From NCBI RefSeq assembly GCF_017309955.1, contig NZ_CP021248.1, positions 248,001-312,000 of the forward strand: DNA of 64,000 nucleotides, given 5' to 3'. Shown here piece after piece: positions 24,053 to 32,088 of this stretch. The notes beneath the pieces were generated by a model that saw nothing but the letters and a program-made list of their open reading frames with translations, made no database searches and was not told the origin of the DNA. The stretch comes from Novosphingobium sp. KA1. GTDB taxonomy: Bacteria; Pseudomonadota; Alphaproteobacteria; Sphingomonadales; Sphingomonadaceae. A program made the translations under genes and the position numbers. Position 1 is the stretch's first letter. Every line of letters begins with the position of its first letter.

Positions 24053-25302
24053 CGGGCCAGCGCCGCTCCGCCGTTCAGCGCGCGGAGCTGGAGCAACGCC
24101 TCCAGCGCCTCACGCCGGGTGTCGAGCACGGCGTTCACCGCCTCGACATAGGATTGCTGGATCTGGGTGTAGGTGGTCAGCGGGATCGCGCCCAGGCGGT
24201 AGTTGCGGTCGGCATCGGCGGCGGCCTGCGCGAAACGCTGCGGCGCATTGGCGTCCCATTTCGCCAGCGCCTCGCGCTTGGCGTCATATTGCGCGGCCTG
24301 GTCGAACACGTCGCGCGCGATCCGCCGTTCGGCGTTGATAAGCGTCGCGTTCGCCTGCGCCTGCTTGCCCTGTTCGATCGCGACATCGCCCGCCTGGCGG
24401 TTCCACAGCGGGATGGTGGTGGACAGGCGGACACCGTAATTGGTCTCGCGAATGTCGGAGCGGGCGCGGTCGAAATAGGGGCCGACGCTGACCGTCGGGA
24501 TGCGTGCCTTGCGGGCGAGGTCGACGCGCAGCCCCTGTTGCGCGAATTGCGCGCGCAGCGCCTTCAGTTCGAAATTATTCTCGCTCGCCCGGTCGGCGAG
24601 CACCTGCCCCGAAGGCAGGGCGGGCAGCGACATGTCGGGCCGCACGATGCGGATGCGCGCGGCGAAGGGCGCTCCGCGCAGCTGGTTGAGTTCGTAGAGA
24701 ATCGAATTGGCTTCCGCATCGGCGGCGGCGGCGGTGCGCTCGGCGCTGATCGCGCTGGCCTGGAGCGAGGCGGCCTCCAGCTGGGGCGAAGGGCCCGCCG
24801 GATCGCGCGCGACGATCACGCGGGCGAGCGTGCGCATCCGCCCCGCCACCTCGCGCGCCGCCGCCGCCTTCTCGTCCGCGGCAAACAGGCCATAGCCGAG
24901 CGACCGAGCCCGCGCGGCCAGCGTCGCGTCGAACTGCTGCAACCCGATCCGCGCCAGCCCGACCTGTCCGTCGGCGATCGCCCGGCGCAGCGCGATGCGG
25001 CCGCCAAATTCGATCGGCTGCACGACCGACACCGCATAGGTCAGCCCCTCACCGGTGACCGCGCCGCTGGTCGGGTCCTGCGCGCGCCGCTGGCCGAATT
25101 CGACCACCGCTTCCGGGTCGGCCCAGCGCCCGGCGGCCTCGCGCTCGACGCCTGCCGTTTCGATCTGGCGCTGATAGAATTGCCGCTCGGGATTGCCGGC
25201 GACGACATTCTGGACCAGCGCGTCCAGCGTCATCGCCTGTTGCGCCGATGCGGGCGTGGCCATCGCCGCCGCCGCCAGTCCTGCCAAAGCCGTGATCCGC
25301 AT
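24049..25302 (-). CDS. czcC: CzcC-type outer-membrane efflux protein (first copy)
   Basis: 417 aa, TolC/OEP family. The signal peptide is about residues 1-20 (LAGLAAAAMATPASAQQ). Two repeats of coiled-coil-rich sequence follow, with the typical VVQPIEFGGRIALRRAIADG in the first repeat and VRLSTTIPLWNRQAGDVAIE in the second. It is the first gene of the minus-strand operon and overlaps czcA by 4 nt. It diverges from the response regulator at 25492, which probably controls it. Confidence 0.9.
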   Translation of the reverse strand: MRITALAGLAAAAMATPASAQQAMTLDALVQNVVAGNPERQFYQRQIETAGVEREAAGRWADPEAVVEFGQRRAQDPTSGAVTGEGLTYAVSVVQPIEFGGRIALRRAIADGQVGLARIGLQQFDATLAARARSLGYGLFAADEKAAAAREVAGRMRTLARVIVARDPAGPSPQLEAASLQASAISAERTAAAADAEANSILYELNQLRGAPFAARIRIVRPDMSLPALPSGQVLADRASENNFELKALRAQFAQQGLRVDLARKARIPTVSVGPYFDRARSDIRETNYGVRLSTTIPLWNRQAGDVAIEQGKQAQANATLINAERRIARDVFDQAAQYDAKREALAKWDANAPQRFAQAAADADRNYRLGAIPLTTYTQIQQSYVEAVNAVLDTRREALEALLQLRALNGGAALAR

Positions 25303-25362
25303 GTCGGTCCTTGCGCGGTGTGTCCGTCCTGCCGCGCTAGGCGGTTCTCCCGGGAACGTCGA

Positions 25363-25378
25363 CTAAATACCGATTTAG
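25363..25378. promoter_or_regulatory. Candidate operator in the divergent czcC/regulator gap
   Basis: CTAAATACCGATTTAG is a dyad (CTAAAT/ATTTAG) placed 61 bp before the czcC start and 114 bp before the regulator start. OmpR-type regulators bind paired half-sites, so this is a reasonable binding site. Inferred only from symmetry and position. Confidence 0.45.
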
Positions 25379-25491
25379 GGAAGGCTGGCGACGATATTCT
25401 TGCTGGTCGGTGCTTTGATGCTGGTAATGACTATCAATACTAAACCGCAATTTCATTGACGCAGGCGGACGTGTGTTGTGATCAGCGTGGA

Positions 25492-26166
25492 ATGACGCGG
25501 ATATTGGTGATCGAGGACGATGCCGGCACGGCGAACGAGATCATGCTCGAGCTGACCGCCGCCGGGCACGACGTGTGTCATGCCGCCAGCCTGTCGGTCG
25601 CGTCCCGGGCGATCGCAGACGCGGATTTCGACCTGTTGATCCTCGACCGGCAATTGCCCGATGGCGAGGGGCTGGACCTGCTGTCCGATCTGCGCGGGCA
25701 GGGGCGGCGCACCCCCGCTTTGGTGTTGAGCGCGCTCGGCAGCCTGGACGACCGGGTGCGTGGCCTGCGCGCAGGCGGCGACGATTATCTGCCCAAGCCG
25801 TTCGCGCTGGTCGAACTGATCGCGCGGGTCGAGGCGCTGTTGCGCCGTCCCAACGACACGCGCGAGACACGGCTGATCGCCGGGCCGCTCGATCTCGACC
25901 TGCTGGCCGGACGCGCGACGCGGGCCGGGCGCGACCTGGACCTGCTGCCGCGCGAACTGAAGCTGCTCGACTATATGGTCCGACGGCCGGGTCGGATCAT
26001 CACCCGATCGATGCTGCTCCAGGATGTCTGGGGCTATAGTTTCGAGCCCAACACCAATGTCGTCGACGTGCATATGGGCCGCCTGCGGCGCAAGGTGGAC
26101 GGCGAGGGCGAGGCGGTGTTGATCCGCAACGTGCGGGGGCAGGGTTATGTCTTCGATTTTCACTGA
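25492..26166 (+). CDS. OmpR-family response regulator
   Basis: 224 aa from ATG 25492 (MTRILVIEDDAG); the frame extends upstream but the receiver domain begins here. Receiver domain: acidic pocket D9/D10, phospho-acceptor D52 (LILDRQLPDGEG) and K102 (YLPKPFA). The C-terminal winged helix has LLPRELKLLDYMVRRPGRII and NVVDVHMGRLRRK. It forms a two-component system with the overlapping kinase gene and faces the czcC-czcA operon, so a CzcR/CopR-like metal-response role is inferred. Confidence 0.93.
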   Translation: MTRILVIEDDAGTANEIMLELTAAGHDVCHAASLSVASRAIADADFDLLILDRQLPDGEGLDLLSDLRGQGRRTPALVLSALGSLDDRVRGLRAGGDDYLPKPFALVELIARVEALLRRPNDTRETRLIAGPLDLDLLAGRATRAGRDLDLLPRELKLLDYMVRRPGRIITRSMLLQDVWGYSFEPNTNVVDVHMGRLRRKVDGEGEAVLIRNVRGQGYVFDFH

Positions 26167-27505
26167 TCCGCGCGCGCGGGCGACTTGGCGCTGGGGCAGC
26201 ACGCTGGCGGCGATGCTGGTCCTGCAGTCGCTGGCGCTGGCGGCGGTCTTCTGGGTTCTGGCGAACGACAATCACCGGCGTGAGATCGAGCATCGCTTAA
26301 GCGACGACTGTACCTTCTTCCGCCTGACACCAACGGAGGAGCGGCCCGAAGAGCTTCGCGAAAAGCTGGATCGTGATATTCATCGCGATCTGTTCCTGGC
26401 GCTGTTTGATGCCGATGGCCGACGGATTGCGGGTAACGTCGCGCGCTTACCGTCGGGGCAGCCCCCTGCCGCCTCGTTCGTCGCCTCGATCGCGCCCACC
26501 GAATTGCCGGGCAAGCACAGCGACGAGGCACGGGTGCAGGTCTGTCCGATGGCGGACGGGACGCGTCTGCTGGTCGGGGTCGATCTGGACGACACGGTCG
26601 CGTCGATGCGGCTGGTCGGCCAGTCGCTGCTCGTCGGGCTGGTGCCGGGCATTCTGATGGCGCTGGTATTCGGGCTGATCGCCGGGCGGCGCGCGGCGCG
26701 GCAGGTCGATGCGGTCCGTCGCCTGACCGAGCGGATCATGGGCGGCGACCTGTCCGGGCGGCTGCGCGTGCCGAGCGATCCCGACAGTTTCGGGCTGCTC
26801 TGCGCCGACATCAACCTGATGCTCGACCGGCTGCAACTGCTCGTCGCCGACGTACGCGGGGTGGGTGACGATATCGCGCACCAGCTGCGCACGCCGCTCA
26901 CGCGCTTGCGCGCGCGGGTCGAGCGGGGGATGCGCGACGATGACGACCGCGCGGCCTTTGCCGCCACCGCCGAGGCGACGCTCGCCGATGTCGACAAGCT
27001 GCTGGGCATCGTCGCTGCGTTGCTGCGCATCCGCGAGCTGGAGGATCACGCCCGCCGCAGTCGCTTCGCGCCGGTCGATCTGGCGCAGCTGGTCGAGGAT
27101 GCGTGCGATCTCCACCGCCCAACCGCCGAGGATCGTGGTATCGCTCTGTCCCACACGGTCGACCCCGTGCCCCCGGTCGAAGGCGATGCCAGCCTGTTGA
27201 TCGAGGCGGTCTCCAACCTGATCGACAATGCGATGAAGTTCGGCCCTCCCGGGGGCATGGTGCGCGTCACGCTGGGGATGCAAGGCCGCGACATCGTGCT
27301 GGGCGTCGCCGACGATGGTATCGGCGTGCCTCCGTCCGAACGCGCGCTGGTCCTGCAACGCTTTTATCGCGGACGCGCCGACCAACCGGGCGTCGGGCTG
27401 GGCCTGCCGCTGGTCAAGGCGATCGTCGATCTGCACGGCTTCGACCTGGCCTTCGCCGCGCAGGGGAGTACCGTCTCGATCATCTGCCCCGGCGCGGCAA
27501 AATAA
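26147..27505 (+). CDS. Sensor histidine kinase partner
   Basis: 452 aa, overlapping the regulator gene by 20 nt. A TM segment (about residues 18-38), a periplasmic sensor loop (39-158), a second TM (159-180) and a HAMP domain are followed by HisKA with H245 (DDIAHQLRTPLTRL). The HATPase_c domain has N-box LIDNAMKFGPPGG, G1 VADDGIGVP and G2 GVGLGLPLVKAI. It would sense a periplasmic signal, probably metal, and phosphorylate the regulator. The loop has cysteines C55 and C133, which could bind metal. Confidence 0.92.
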   Translation: MSSIFTDPRARATWRWGSTLAAMLVLQSLALAAVFWVLANDNHRREIEHRLSDDCTFFRLTPTEERPEELREKLDRDIHRDLFLALFDADGRRIAGNVARLPSGQPPAASFVASIAPTELPGKHSDEARVQVCPMADGTRLLVGVDLDDTVASMRLVGQSLLVGLVPGILMALVFGLIAGRRAARQVDAVRRLTERIMGGDLSGRLRVPSDPDSFGLLCADINLMLDRLQLLVADVRGVGDDIAHQLRTPLTRLRARVERGMRDDDDRAAFAATAEATLADVDKLLGIVAALLRIRELEDHARRSRFAPVDLAQLVEDACDLHRPTAEDRGIALSHTVDPVPPVEGDASLLIEAVSNLIDNAMKFGPPGGMVRVTLGMQGRDIVLGVADDGIGVPPSERALVLQRFYRGRADQPGVGLGLPLVKAIVDLHGFDLAFAAQGSTVSIICPGAAK

Positions 27506-27617
27506 ACATAAATTTATAGAACCCTATGCCGGGGGTCGCGTTCACCGTTCGCCGACTCACGGCCTGAGCCGAACTCCATTCCCCCCGGCTGAGCCCCTTA
27601 TCGAAGGAACAGGAACG

Positions 27618-27692
27618 ATGCGTTACGCTTCGCTCGCGCTGGTCGCGTGCCTTTTTGCCGCGCCCGCTTTCGCCCAGACCGGCGACACCCAG
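27618..27692 (+). pseudogene. Truncated exported-protein gene (signal peptide only)
   Basis: ATG 27618 follows GAAGGAACAGGAACG. It encodes MRYASLALVACLFAAPAFA and QTGDTQ, a clean signal peptide with a few mature residues. It then joins foreign sequence on the opposite strand at about 27692, so the rest of the gene is lost. It was probably the next gene after the sensor kinase. The 112 bp between 27506 and 27617 hold no gene. Confidence 0.6.
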
Positions 27693-27829
27693 AGGCGGTT
27701 GCGCAGATTCCCTTCTTTGGCGAGGTCGGCACCAGCGGTGCCGATATAGAGCAGCGAAGCACCATCACGCATAAAGCAGCCATCGGTTGGCGCGATGCCC
27801 GGAGCGACGCGGAAGAACAAGCTGTAGAG
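27693..27829 (-). pseudogene. GIY-YIG nuclease-like fragment
   Basis: On the minus strand the frame reads GLYSLFFRVAPGIAPTDG, then DGASLLYIGTAGADL and GNLRNRLW. This is the first strand-turn-strand of a GIY-YIG domain (G-L-Y and Y-I-G) followed by the conserved R of the next helix. Both ends are cut: at the right by the Tn3-end repeat and at the left by the truncated exported gene. About 46 residues survive. Confidence 0.55.
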
Positions 27830-27958
27830 GCCCCGATCCCGGCCAGCTCCGCCCGTTGCGCACGCCTTCCTCGCTCCTGGCCGCATGATGCCATTCACCC
27901 GCGTTCGCCAAAGGTTCCCCCCTGGCGTACGTAAAACGCACTTTCGTGTAGTCAGCCC
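27830..27958. repeat. 129-bp duplicate of the Tn3 transposon right end
   Basis: Identical to 19985-20113: the last 19 codons of tnpA plus the right inverted repeat, in the same orientation. The copy stops exactly at the outer end of the inverted repeat. It is bounded by a GIY-YIG fragment on one side and a umuC tail on the other. Confidence 0.93.
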
Positions 27959-28167
27959 AAGGGGCGGGGCAGGCTGACCTCTTTGCGACAGCCGATCCCA
28001 AGGCACCCGCGCTGTTGGCGGCAATGGATGGTCTCAATAGCCGGTTTGGAAGAAACACGGTCATTTTGGCGGCGCAGGGATGCGGTGCGCGGTCGTTCGA
28101 TACGAAGCGATCACAGAAGAGCCCGGCATGGACGACCCGGATCGGGGAGATACCCGTTGCGCGATGA
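27959..28167 (+). pseudogene. umuC: umuC 3' remnant (DNA polymerase V catalytic subunit)
   Basis: Read by hand: the frame from 27961 gives GAGQADLFATADPKAPALLA, then AMDGLNSRFGRNTVILAAQG and WTTRIGEIPVAR with stop TGA 28165-28167. This is the C-terminal tail typical of UmuC, including the LFA motif that resembles a clamp-binding segment and the TTR..E.P ending. The first four fifths of the gene is absent, replaced by the Tn3 end. It converges on the fic gene. Confidence 0.75.
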
Positions 28168-28172
28168 AGCCG

Positions 28173-29462
28173 TTAGCGGCTCCGGTCCTTATCGCGCGGC
28201 GCGGGTGCCTGCACCTGCGCCGCGCGGCCGATCTCGCCGTCCAGTGAACCGCCAGCCTTGATCCGATCGGCGACGAGCTGGCGCGTCGACTCCCTGATCG
28301 TCGCGACCATGCGGGCGCTTTCGCCCAGGTCGGCCGCCGTCTTCATGGCGGCATCGACAATCGCTTGCGCGGGCGAAAGGCGTGGATCGGCATGGTTTTT
28401 TTCGGGCGTGTTCTTGATGAAAAGCTCGGCAAGCCGCTCCTGCCCGGGTGAATGGCCGGGGGGGAGGATCGGCCGCTCCAGCGCCCGCACGGCGCGTTGA
28501 AGCTGCGCCGATTGCTGACCGTTGATCTGAACGCCCAGGGCGGCTCCGATCTCACGCACACGCTCAAGGGGCGTTTGTTGGGCGGTAACGACGGCATCGA
28601 CCTGCCGCACGCCGAGATATGTTAAAAGGTGGGACTGGTAGATCGGACCTTTGGCGTGCCGGACATAGGCAAGCTCGGTTCGTGCATTCGCGATGGCAGT
28701 AGATGGCGCGCTTTCTCCGATCAATTCGCGCAATCGTTCGGCCGCCTGCTGTCGGGCGGCGGGCAGGTAGCGTTCCAGTTCTTCGCGCGCCTTAGCGAGA
28801 GTGACGCGATAGCGTTGCCCCTCGGGTGGCGCGCGGTTCGGAAGCATGGCAATCCCGGCAGGACCGATGCGCGCCTCGGGCGCGAGGTCGCGCTTGACTG
28901 CTGCTGCGGAAAGAACCGCGGCCATGCCGCGATGATCCCCCGTTAGAAAGCCGTGCCGGGATGCCTCCATCCACTTGTCTTTGTCGATCGCGGCGATGCG
29001 GATCGGATGTCCAGCCTCGCGCGCAAGCTGCGCCGCGTGGTGGCGCATGGTGCGCCCATTACCTTCGCGGAAAGGATGGATGGCGTTGATCTCGTTGATG
29101 TGATCGCCGAGCCGGTCGAAAAACTCGTCTCGAGGAAGTCCGCGAAAGCCGCTTTGTGCGCCCATGTCGGCAAACCGCTTGTCGAGTTCACGCGCGACAT
29201 AGGGCACGGCTGCGAAGCTCGAACCGCCCTTGGCGATGTTGACGGTCCGGTCCTGCCCCGCCCAATCATAGAGGTCTTGAAACAGGTGCTTGTGAAGCGC
29301 GCGATAGCCGTCGGCCGTCGCTGGAAAAGTCAGGCGCGCGGCCTCTGCGCCGCGCGCCTGCGTTAGGCGCCGCTCAGCTTCGATGAGCGTCTTTTCATCG
29401 GTGAGGCCGAGCCGGTTTCGAAGCGTCTCGGTGCCGGGATACGTGTAAGGATCGCTTGCCAA
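28173..29462 (-). CDS. Fic-domain protein with long C-terminal extension
   Basis: 429 aa. The Fic core spans about residues 40-200 with the complete active-site motif HPFREGNGRT (H129 onward) and the upstream flap region. Proteins with this motif AMPylate target proteins. Residues about 200-429 form a helical, charged extension ending basic (PAPRDKDRSR). Length and layout recall VbhT/Bep proteins, in which a Fic domain precedes a type IV secretion signal (BID) domain; I cannot confirm a BID domain. Preceded by a small antitoxin-like gene, so it is likely a toxin-antitoxin pair. Confidence 0.85.
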   Translation of the reverse strand: MASDPYTYPGTETLRNRLGLTDEKTLIEAERRLTQARGAEAARLTFPATADGYRALHKHLFQDLYDWAGQDRTVNIAKGGSSFAAVPYVARELDKRFADMGAQSGFRGLPRDEFFDRLGDHINEINAIHPFREGNGRTMRHHAAQLAREAGHPIRIAAIDKDKWMEASRHGFLTGDHRGMAAVLSAAAVKRDLAPEARIGPAGIAMLPNRAPPEGQRYRVTLAKAREELERYLPAARQQAAERLRELIGESAPSTAIANARTELAYVRHAKGPIYQSHLLTYLGVRQVDAVVTAQQTPLERVREIGAALGVQINGQQSAQLQRAVRALERPILPPGHSPGQERLAELFIKNTPEKNHADPRLSPAQAIVDAAMKTAADLGESARMVATIRESTRQLVADRIKAGGSLDGEIGRAAQVQAPAPRDKDRSR

Positions 29463-29464
29463 TG

Positions 29465-29722
29465 TCAGGCAGCGATCTGGCGGGTTCCGGGCGGATAGAG
29501 ACTAAGGATGATCGAGGGCATGAGTGCGGGAGGCACACCCTCGTCGAGCATCATCGCGAACATCGCGTCTTCATCGATGGTCGGCGTCATGTCTTCAATC
29601 ACGAGATTGGCGCGGGACTCCGCGACATCCTCGCGCCAGAGCGCGATCTGTTCGGGAGTGCCGCGTTCGAAATCCATCTGGCGGATGCGCTCGCGCAGCG
29701 CTTCAATATCGATCTGGGCCAT
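29465..29722 (-). CDS. VbhA-like antitoxin for the Fic protein
   Basis: 85 aa, stop 2 nt before the fic start, so co-translated with it. The segment ESRANLVIEDM aligns with the inhibitory helix of VbhA-type antitoxins (motif S/TxxxEG/N), but the first position is N39 and the last is D44 (N-LVI-ED). The conserved glutamate E43, which blocks ATP binding, is kept. The rest (DEGVPPALMPSIILSLY) is helical. It presumably silences the Fic active site until the antitoxin is lost. Confidence 0.72.
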   Translation of the reverse strand: MAQIDIEALRERIRQMDFERGTPEQIALWREDVAESRANLVIEDMTPTIDEDAMFAMMLDEGVPPALMPSIILSLYPPGTRQIAA

Positions 29723-29809
29723 CGCGTCATCCTTTCTATCTTAACCTTACTCTCCCCGGCGCGATTCCTCAACAAATCACTCGACGCGGCAGTCACTCGG
29801 TTCACCATG

Positions 29810-29833
29810 TCCCGCGCCCGTTCGGGCGCGGGA
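29810..29833 (-). terminator. Hairpin after the DUF3768 gene
   Basis: TCCCGCGCCCG, TT, CGGGCGCGGGA: an 11-bp perfect stem located 16 nt past the DUF3768 stop and about 90 bp before the antitoxin start. It would separate the two minus-strand transcription units. No strong T-run. Confidence 0.55.
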
Positions 29834-29848
29834 TGATCGCCGCAACTA

Positions 29849-30235
29849 TCAGTATTCGTTGGCTAACATGATGGTCAGCACACGCTTGGTCTGGTGCTCA
29901 TCCCACGGCACTTCGCTGCCATAGGTGAGCGTGTTGTCGTAGTAATCCACTTTCCAGAACACTGTCTCGGCAATCGTCTTCTCGTCTTTGGGCCGCTCCT
30001 GCGTCCACCCTCCCGTCGTGAGGCGATAGACCGCGCCGAAATCATGTTCCCCATAGGGGTCATTGTCTCCGTCGAACCGGGAAAACCCCACGATCGCCGC
30101 CAGTGCCGCAAAGCGGTCGGCATCGGGAAGGGACTGGAACCCTAGCGTGACGTTGGCACTGGAAGCCGTGCCGGGATTGCTCCGGGCCGCATCGTTCAGG
30201 CGACGGATGGTGTCGAGTTGTTCGGGGCTGCGCAT
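29849..30235 (-). CDS. DUF3768 family protein
   Basis: 128 aa from ATG 30235 (MRSPEQLDTIRRLNDAARSN), chosen because AGGAGG sits 8 nt upstream; the longer frame to 30280 lacks a site. The family signature is visible in FSRFDGDNDPYGEHDFGAVY and VFWKVDYYDNTLTYGSE. DUF3768 proteins are common on alphaproteobacterial plasmids and have no known function. A hairpin-rich leader (30286-30453), shared with another gene, lies upstream. Confidence 0.85.
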   Translation of the reverse strand: MRSPEQLDTIRRLNDAARSNPGTASSANVTLGFQSLPDADRFAALAAIVGFSRFDGDNDPYGEHDFGAVYRLTTGGWTQERPKDEKTIAETVFWKVDYYDNTLTYGSEVPWDEHQTKRVLTIMLANEY

Positions 30236-30285
30236 AACTGATCCTCCTGCTGCATGGGCCGCAAGGCCGCTCGGCCTCACGGCCC

Positions 30286-30453
30286 TGCCTGTCCGGCGAG
30301 GACGGGATGGGGAGGGGGAGCGAGAATCTACCGCTGGCGCGGGCGAGCCGCCCTAGCGCGGTCGGCGCTTTGCGCCGGGTGCCGTGCTTGGCGGATTACA
30401 CGGGCGGTCGATTGTCGTTCGGGAACGAAAGGGCGGCGCCCTTGGTGTTCCCC
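30286..30453 (-). promoter_or_regulatory. Structured upstream element, copy A
   Basis: About 170 bp closely similar to 34773-34949. Both copies keep a CTAGCGCGG block, a hairpin of different sequence (here CGGCGC-TTT-GCGCCG), then GGCGGA and a compound hairpin GGGAACGAAAGGGC...GCCCTTGGTGTTCCC. Each lies just upstream of a minus-strand gene. Stem changes that keep pairing point to a functional RNA leader or control element. 30236-30535 holds no gene apart from this. Confidence 0.6.
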
Positions 30454-30535
30454 TCGCGCCGATCGCGCGATGCGCGGGCGGCGAGGACGGCGCGGTGCGG
30501 ATCTCCGCACGGCATTCTTGCGCGCAAGCGCGCCG

Positions 30536-30835
30536 TCATGACGGCGCGGTGCGTGCGTCGCGAGCGGCGATCACCAGCTCTACGATGCGGGGCTGATGGA
30601 AAAACTCGCCGCGCTCGACGACGGCAAGGCCAGGACCATCCAACACGTCGCGGATGCGATCTTGCACCACGTCTTCCAGTTCACCGGCCAGAACCCAGAA
30701 ATGGATCGGGTCGCGCTCGCGGCCTACGGCGCGAAATTGGTCGCACTCGGCAACGGCCTGAGCCAGCGCATTGAGCGCGGCCATCCCAAGCGCACGCTCG
30801 AAGGCGAGCTGCGCAAACAGGCGATGATGGGACAT
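30536..30835 (-). CDS. Hypothetical protein (99 aa)
   Basis: ATG 30835 (MSHHRLFAQLAFERALGMAA) follows GGAG with 7-nt spacing. Codons are GC-rich at third positions, and the strand matches its neighbours. It includes ERDPIHFWVLAGELEDVVQD and a C-terminal VELVIAARDART. No known domain. An overlapping plus-strand frame (30596-30970) is also open but lacks a good ribosome-binding site, so the minus reading is preferred. 30836-31109 shows no gene. Confidence 0.5.
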   Translation of the reverse strand: MSHHRLFAQLAFERALGMAALNALAQAVAECDQFRAVGRERDPIHFWVLAGELEDVVQDRIRDVLDGPGLAVVERGEFFHQPRIVELVIAARDARTAPS

Positions 30836-31109
30836 GGAAAATCTCCGTGTTGCCGTGATTGGCGACGACAGCGGGAGGGGCGCGGTACGCCGGGTCACAG
30901 GACCGCGAAGCGGCCGGCTTGCCGGACAGCGGGGGAGCCGATTTACGCAGTGAATTGGGGGGACCGCTGATCCTTGAGGCGGCGGGCCGCGTCCCTCACG
31001 ATGGGAAGAGACTGACGGACAGCCCTACCAAACAGCGCCCGCCCATCAGGGCGGTCGATCAGGTGATTTTCTGCTTTCGTTCTCGTTCTCGCTGACTCAT
31101 AGAATCGTC

Positions 31110-31610
31110 ATGCCGATCATGGCCGAACATCGCTGGCTTTACCCGATCGACTGGCCCGAGCTGTCGAAAGCCATTCGCTTCGGCCGCGCCAATGGGCGGT
31201 GCGAGCATTGCCGTCGCCCGCATGGTCAGCGCGTATTCCACTTGGGCGACGGACGGTGGTGGGACATGGATCGTCGGCAATGGAGAGACGGGCGCGGAAG
31301 GCGGATCAGGGTCGGGGCGATAGACCTCGCGGCGATCGTCCGTGTCACGCGGGTCTATATCGCCTGCGCTCACCTCAACCATGATCCGACCGACAACGCC
31401 CCGCGCAACCTGGCTGCGCTCTGCCAGCGGTGCCACATGATCCACGATGCTGACGAGCATCGGCGTCGTCGATGGCTCAATGCCTATCGCCGGCGCGCTG
31501 TGGCGGACCTGTTCGCGTGGTTCGAAGCGCGCTCGATCATGGCGAACGAGGGTGTGCCACGTGGCACACCTATGCGAACATTGAACATGCGAACCCACGA
31601 ACCTACTTAG
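31110..31610 (+). CDS. HNH endonuclease-like protein
   Basis: 166 aa (an internal ATG at 31119 is an alternative start). A CxxC (NGRCEHCRRPHG, residues about 31-37) pairs with a second CxxC (ALCQRCHMIHD, about 110-117). Between them, IACAHLNHDPTDNAPRNLAA matches the HNH fold: catalytic H in AHLNHDP, N in RNLAALC and H in CHMIHD. Probably a DNA nicking or cleaving enzyme, role unknown. A 20-bp palindrome lies in its 3' end. Confidence 0.75.
   Translation: MPIMAEHRWLYPIDWPELSKAIRFGRANGRCEHCRRPHGQRVFHLGDGRWWDMDRRQWRDGRGRRIRVGAIDLAAIVRVTRVYIACAHLNHDPTDNAPRNLAALCQRCHMIHDADEHRRRRWLNAYRRRAVADLFAWFEARSIMANEGVPRGTPMRTLNMRTHEPT
31551..31570. repeat. 20-bp palindrome, copy A
   Basis: GGTGTGCCACGTGGCACACC is a perfect palindrome inside the 3' end of the HNH gene. 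The same sequence with one change (C to T at the centre) is at 35023-35042. A shared long palindrome suggests a protein-binding site. Confidence 0.7.
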
Positions 31611-31735
31611 GCGCTGGCCTTCGTGGCTTCGGGGTGCTGGGGGGTTCAATTCCCGCAGGCTGGCTGATTATCGGTGTCCTCTTTTTGGCCCTGGCGCTTC
31701 GCTATGCGAGCGTCATCTTCATGGAGGGATTGCCT

Positions 31736-31924
31736 ATGATTACACGTTCAAAATCTCGCGCTCGCAAGGCGCACAAGGTCAAGAACACCAACCTGAACCC
31801 AGTGACTAACGTGATGAAGCTCTGTTCTGTTTCTTTCGAGACTGTCTGGGCACTGATCGTTGGCTGGTCTGCTGGTGTGGCCGGCCCCGCACCATCGGCG
31901 CAGTTGCGCCAGCGTCACCAGTAG
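31736..31924 (+). CDS. Small basic protein (62 aa)
   Basis: ATG 31736 lies 7 nt after GGAGGGA. The N-terminus is strongly basic (MITRSKSRARKAHKVKNTNL), followed by a hydrophobic stretch VWALIVGWSAGVAGPA. A terminator-like hairpin follows at once. No family recognised; it may be a small membrane-associated or nucleic-acid-binding protein. Confidence 0.45.
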   Translation: MITRSKSRARKAHKVKNTNLNPVTNVMKLCSVSFETVWALIVGWSAGVAGPAPSAQLRQRHQ

Positions 31925-31957
31925 GGGGCGGGAGAGCGATCTTCCGCCCTTTGCTTT
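31925..31957 (+). terminator. Terminator-like hairpin
   Basis: GGGCGGGA pairs with TTCCGCCC (6 strong pairs), followed by TTTGCTTTT. It lies directly after the stop of the 62-residue ORF. Confidence 0.5.
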
Positions 31958-32088
31958 TGCGGCTCCCGGCAGCGCTAAACGCGGACTTATATGCTCGTGG
32001 CTGTTTCAAGCGACGAATGACGGCGCGCAGCATTAGGTAGGAGCGCAGCCAGATCGGCTCGCGCGAAATAGCAGAACGGGGAAATGGA

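Noticed and set aside
30596..30970. 124-residue plus-strand frame opposite the 99-aa gene
   Set aside because: Codon bias is also acceptable, but no good ribosome-binding site precedes it and its second half is low complexity. Kept as an alternative only.
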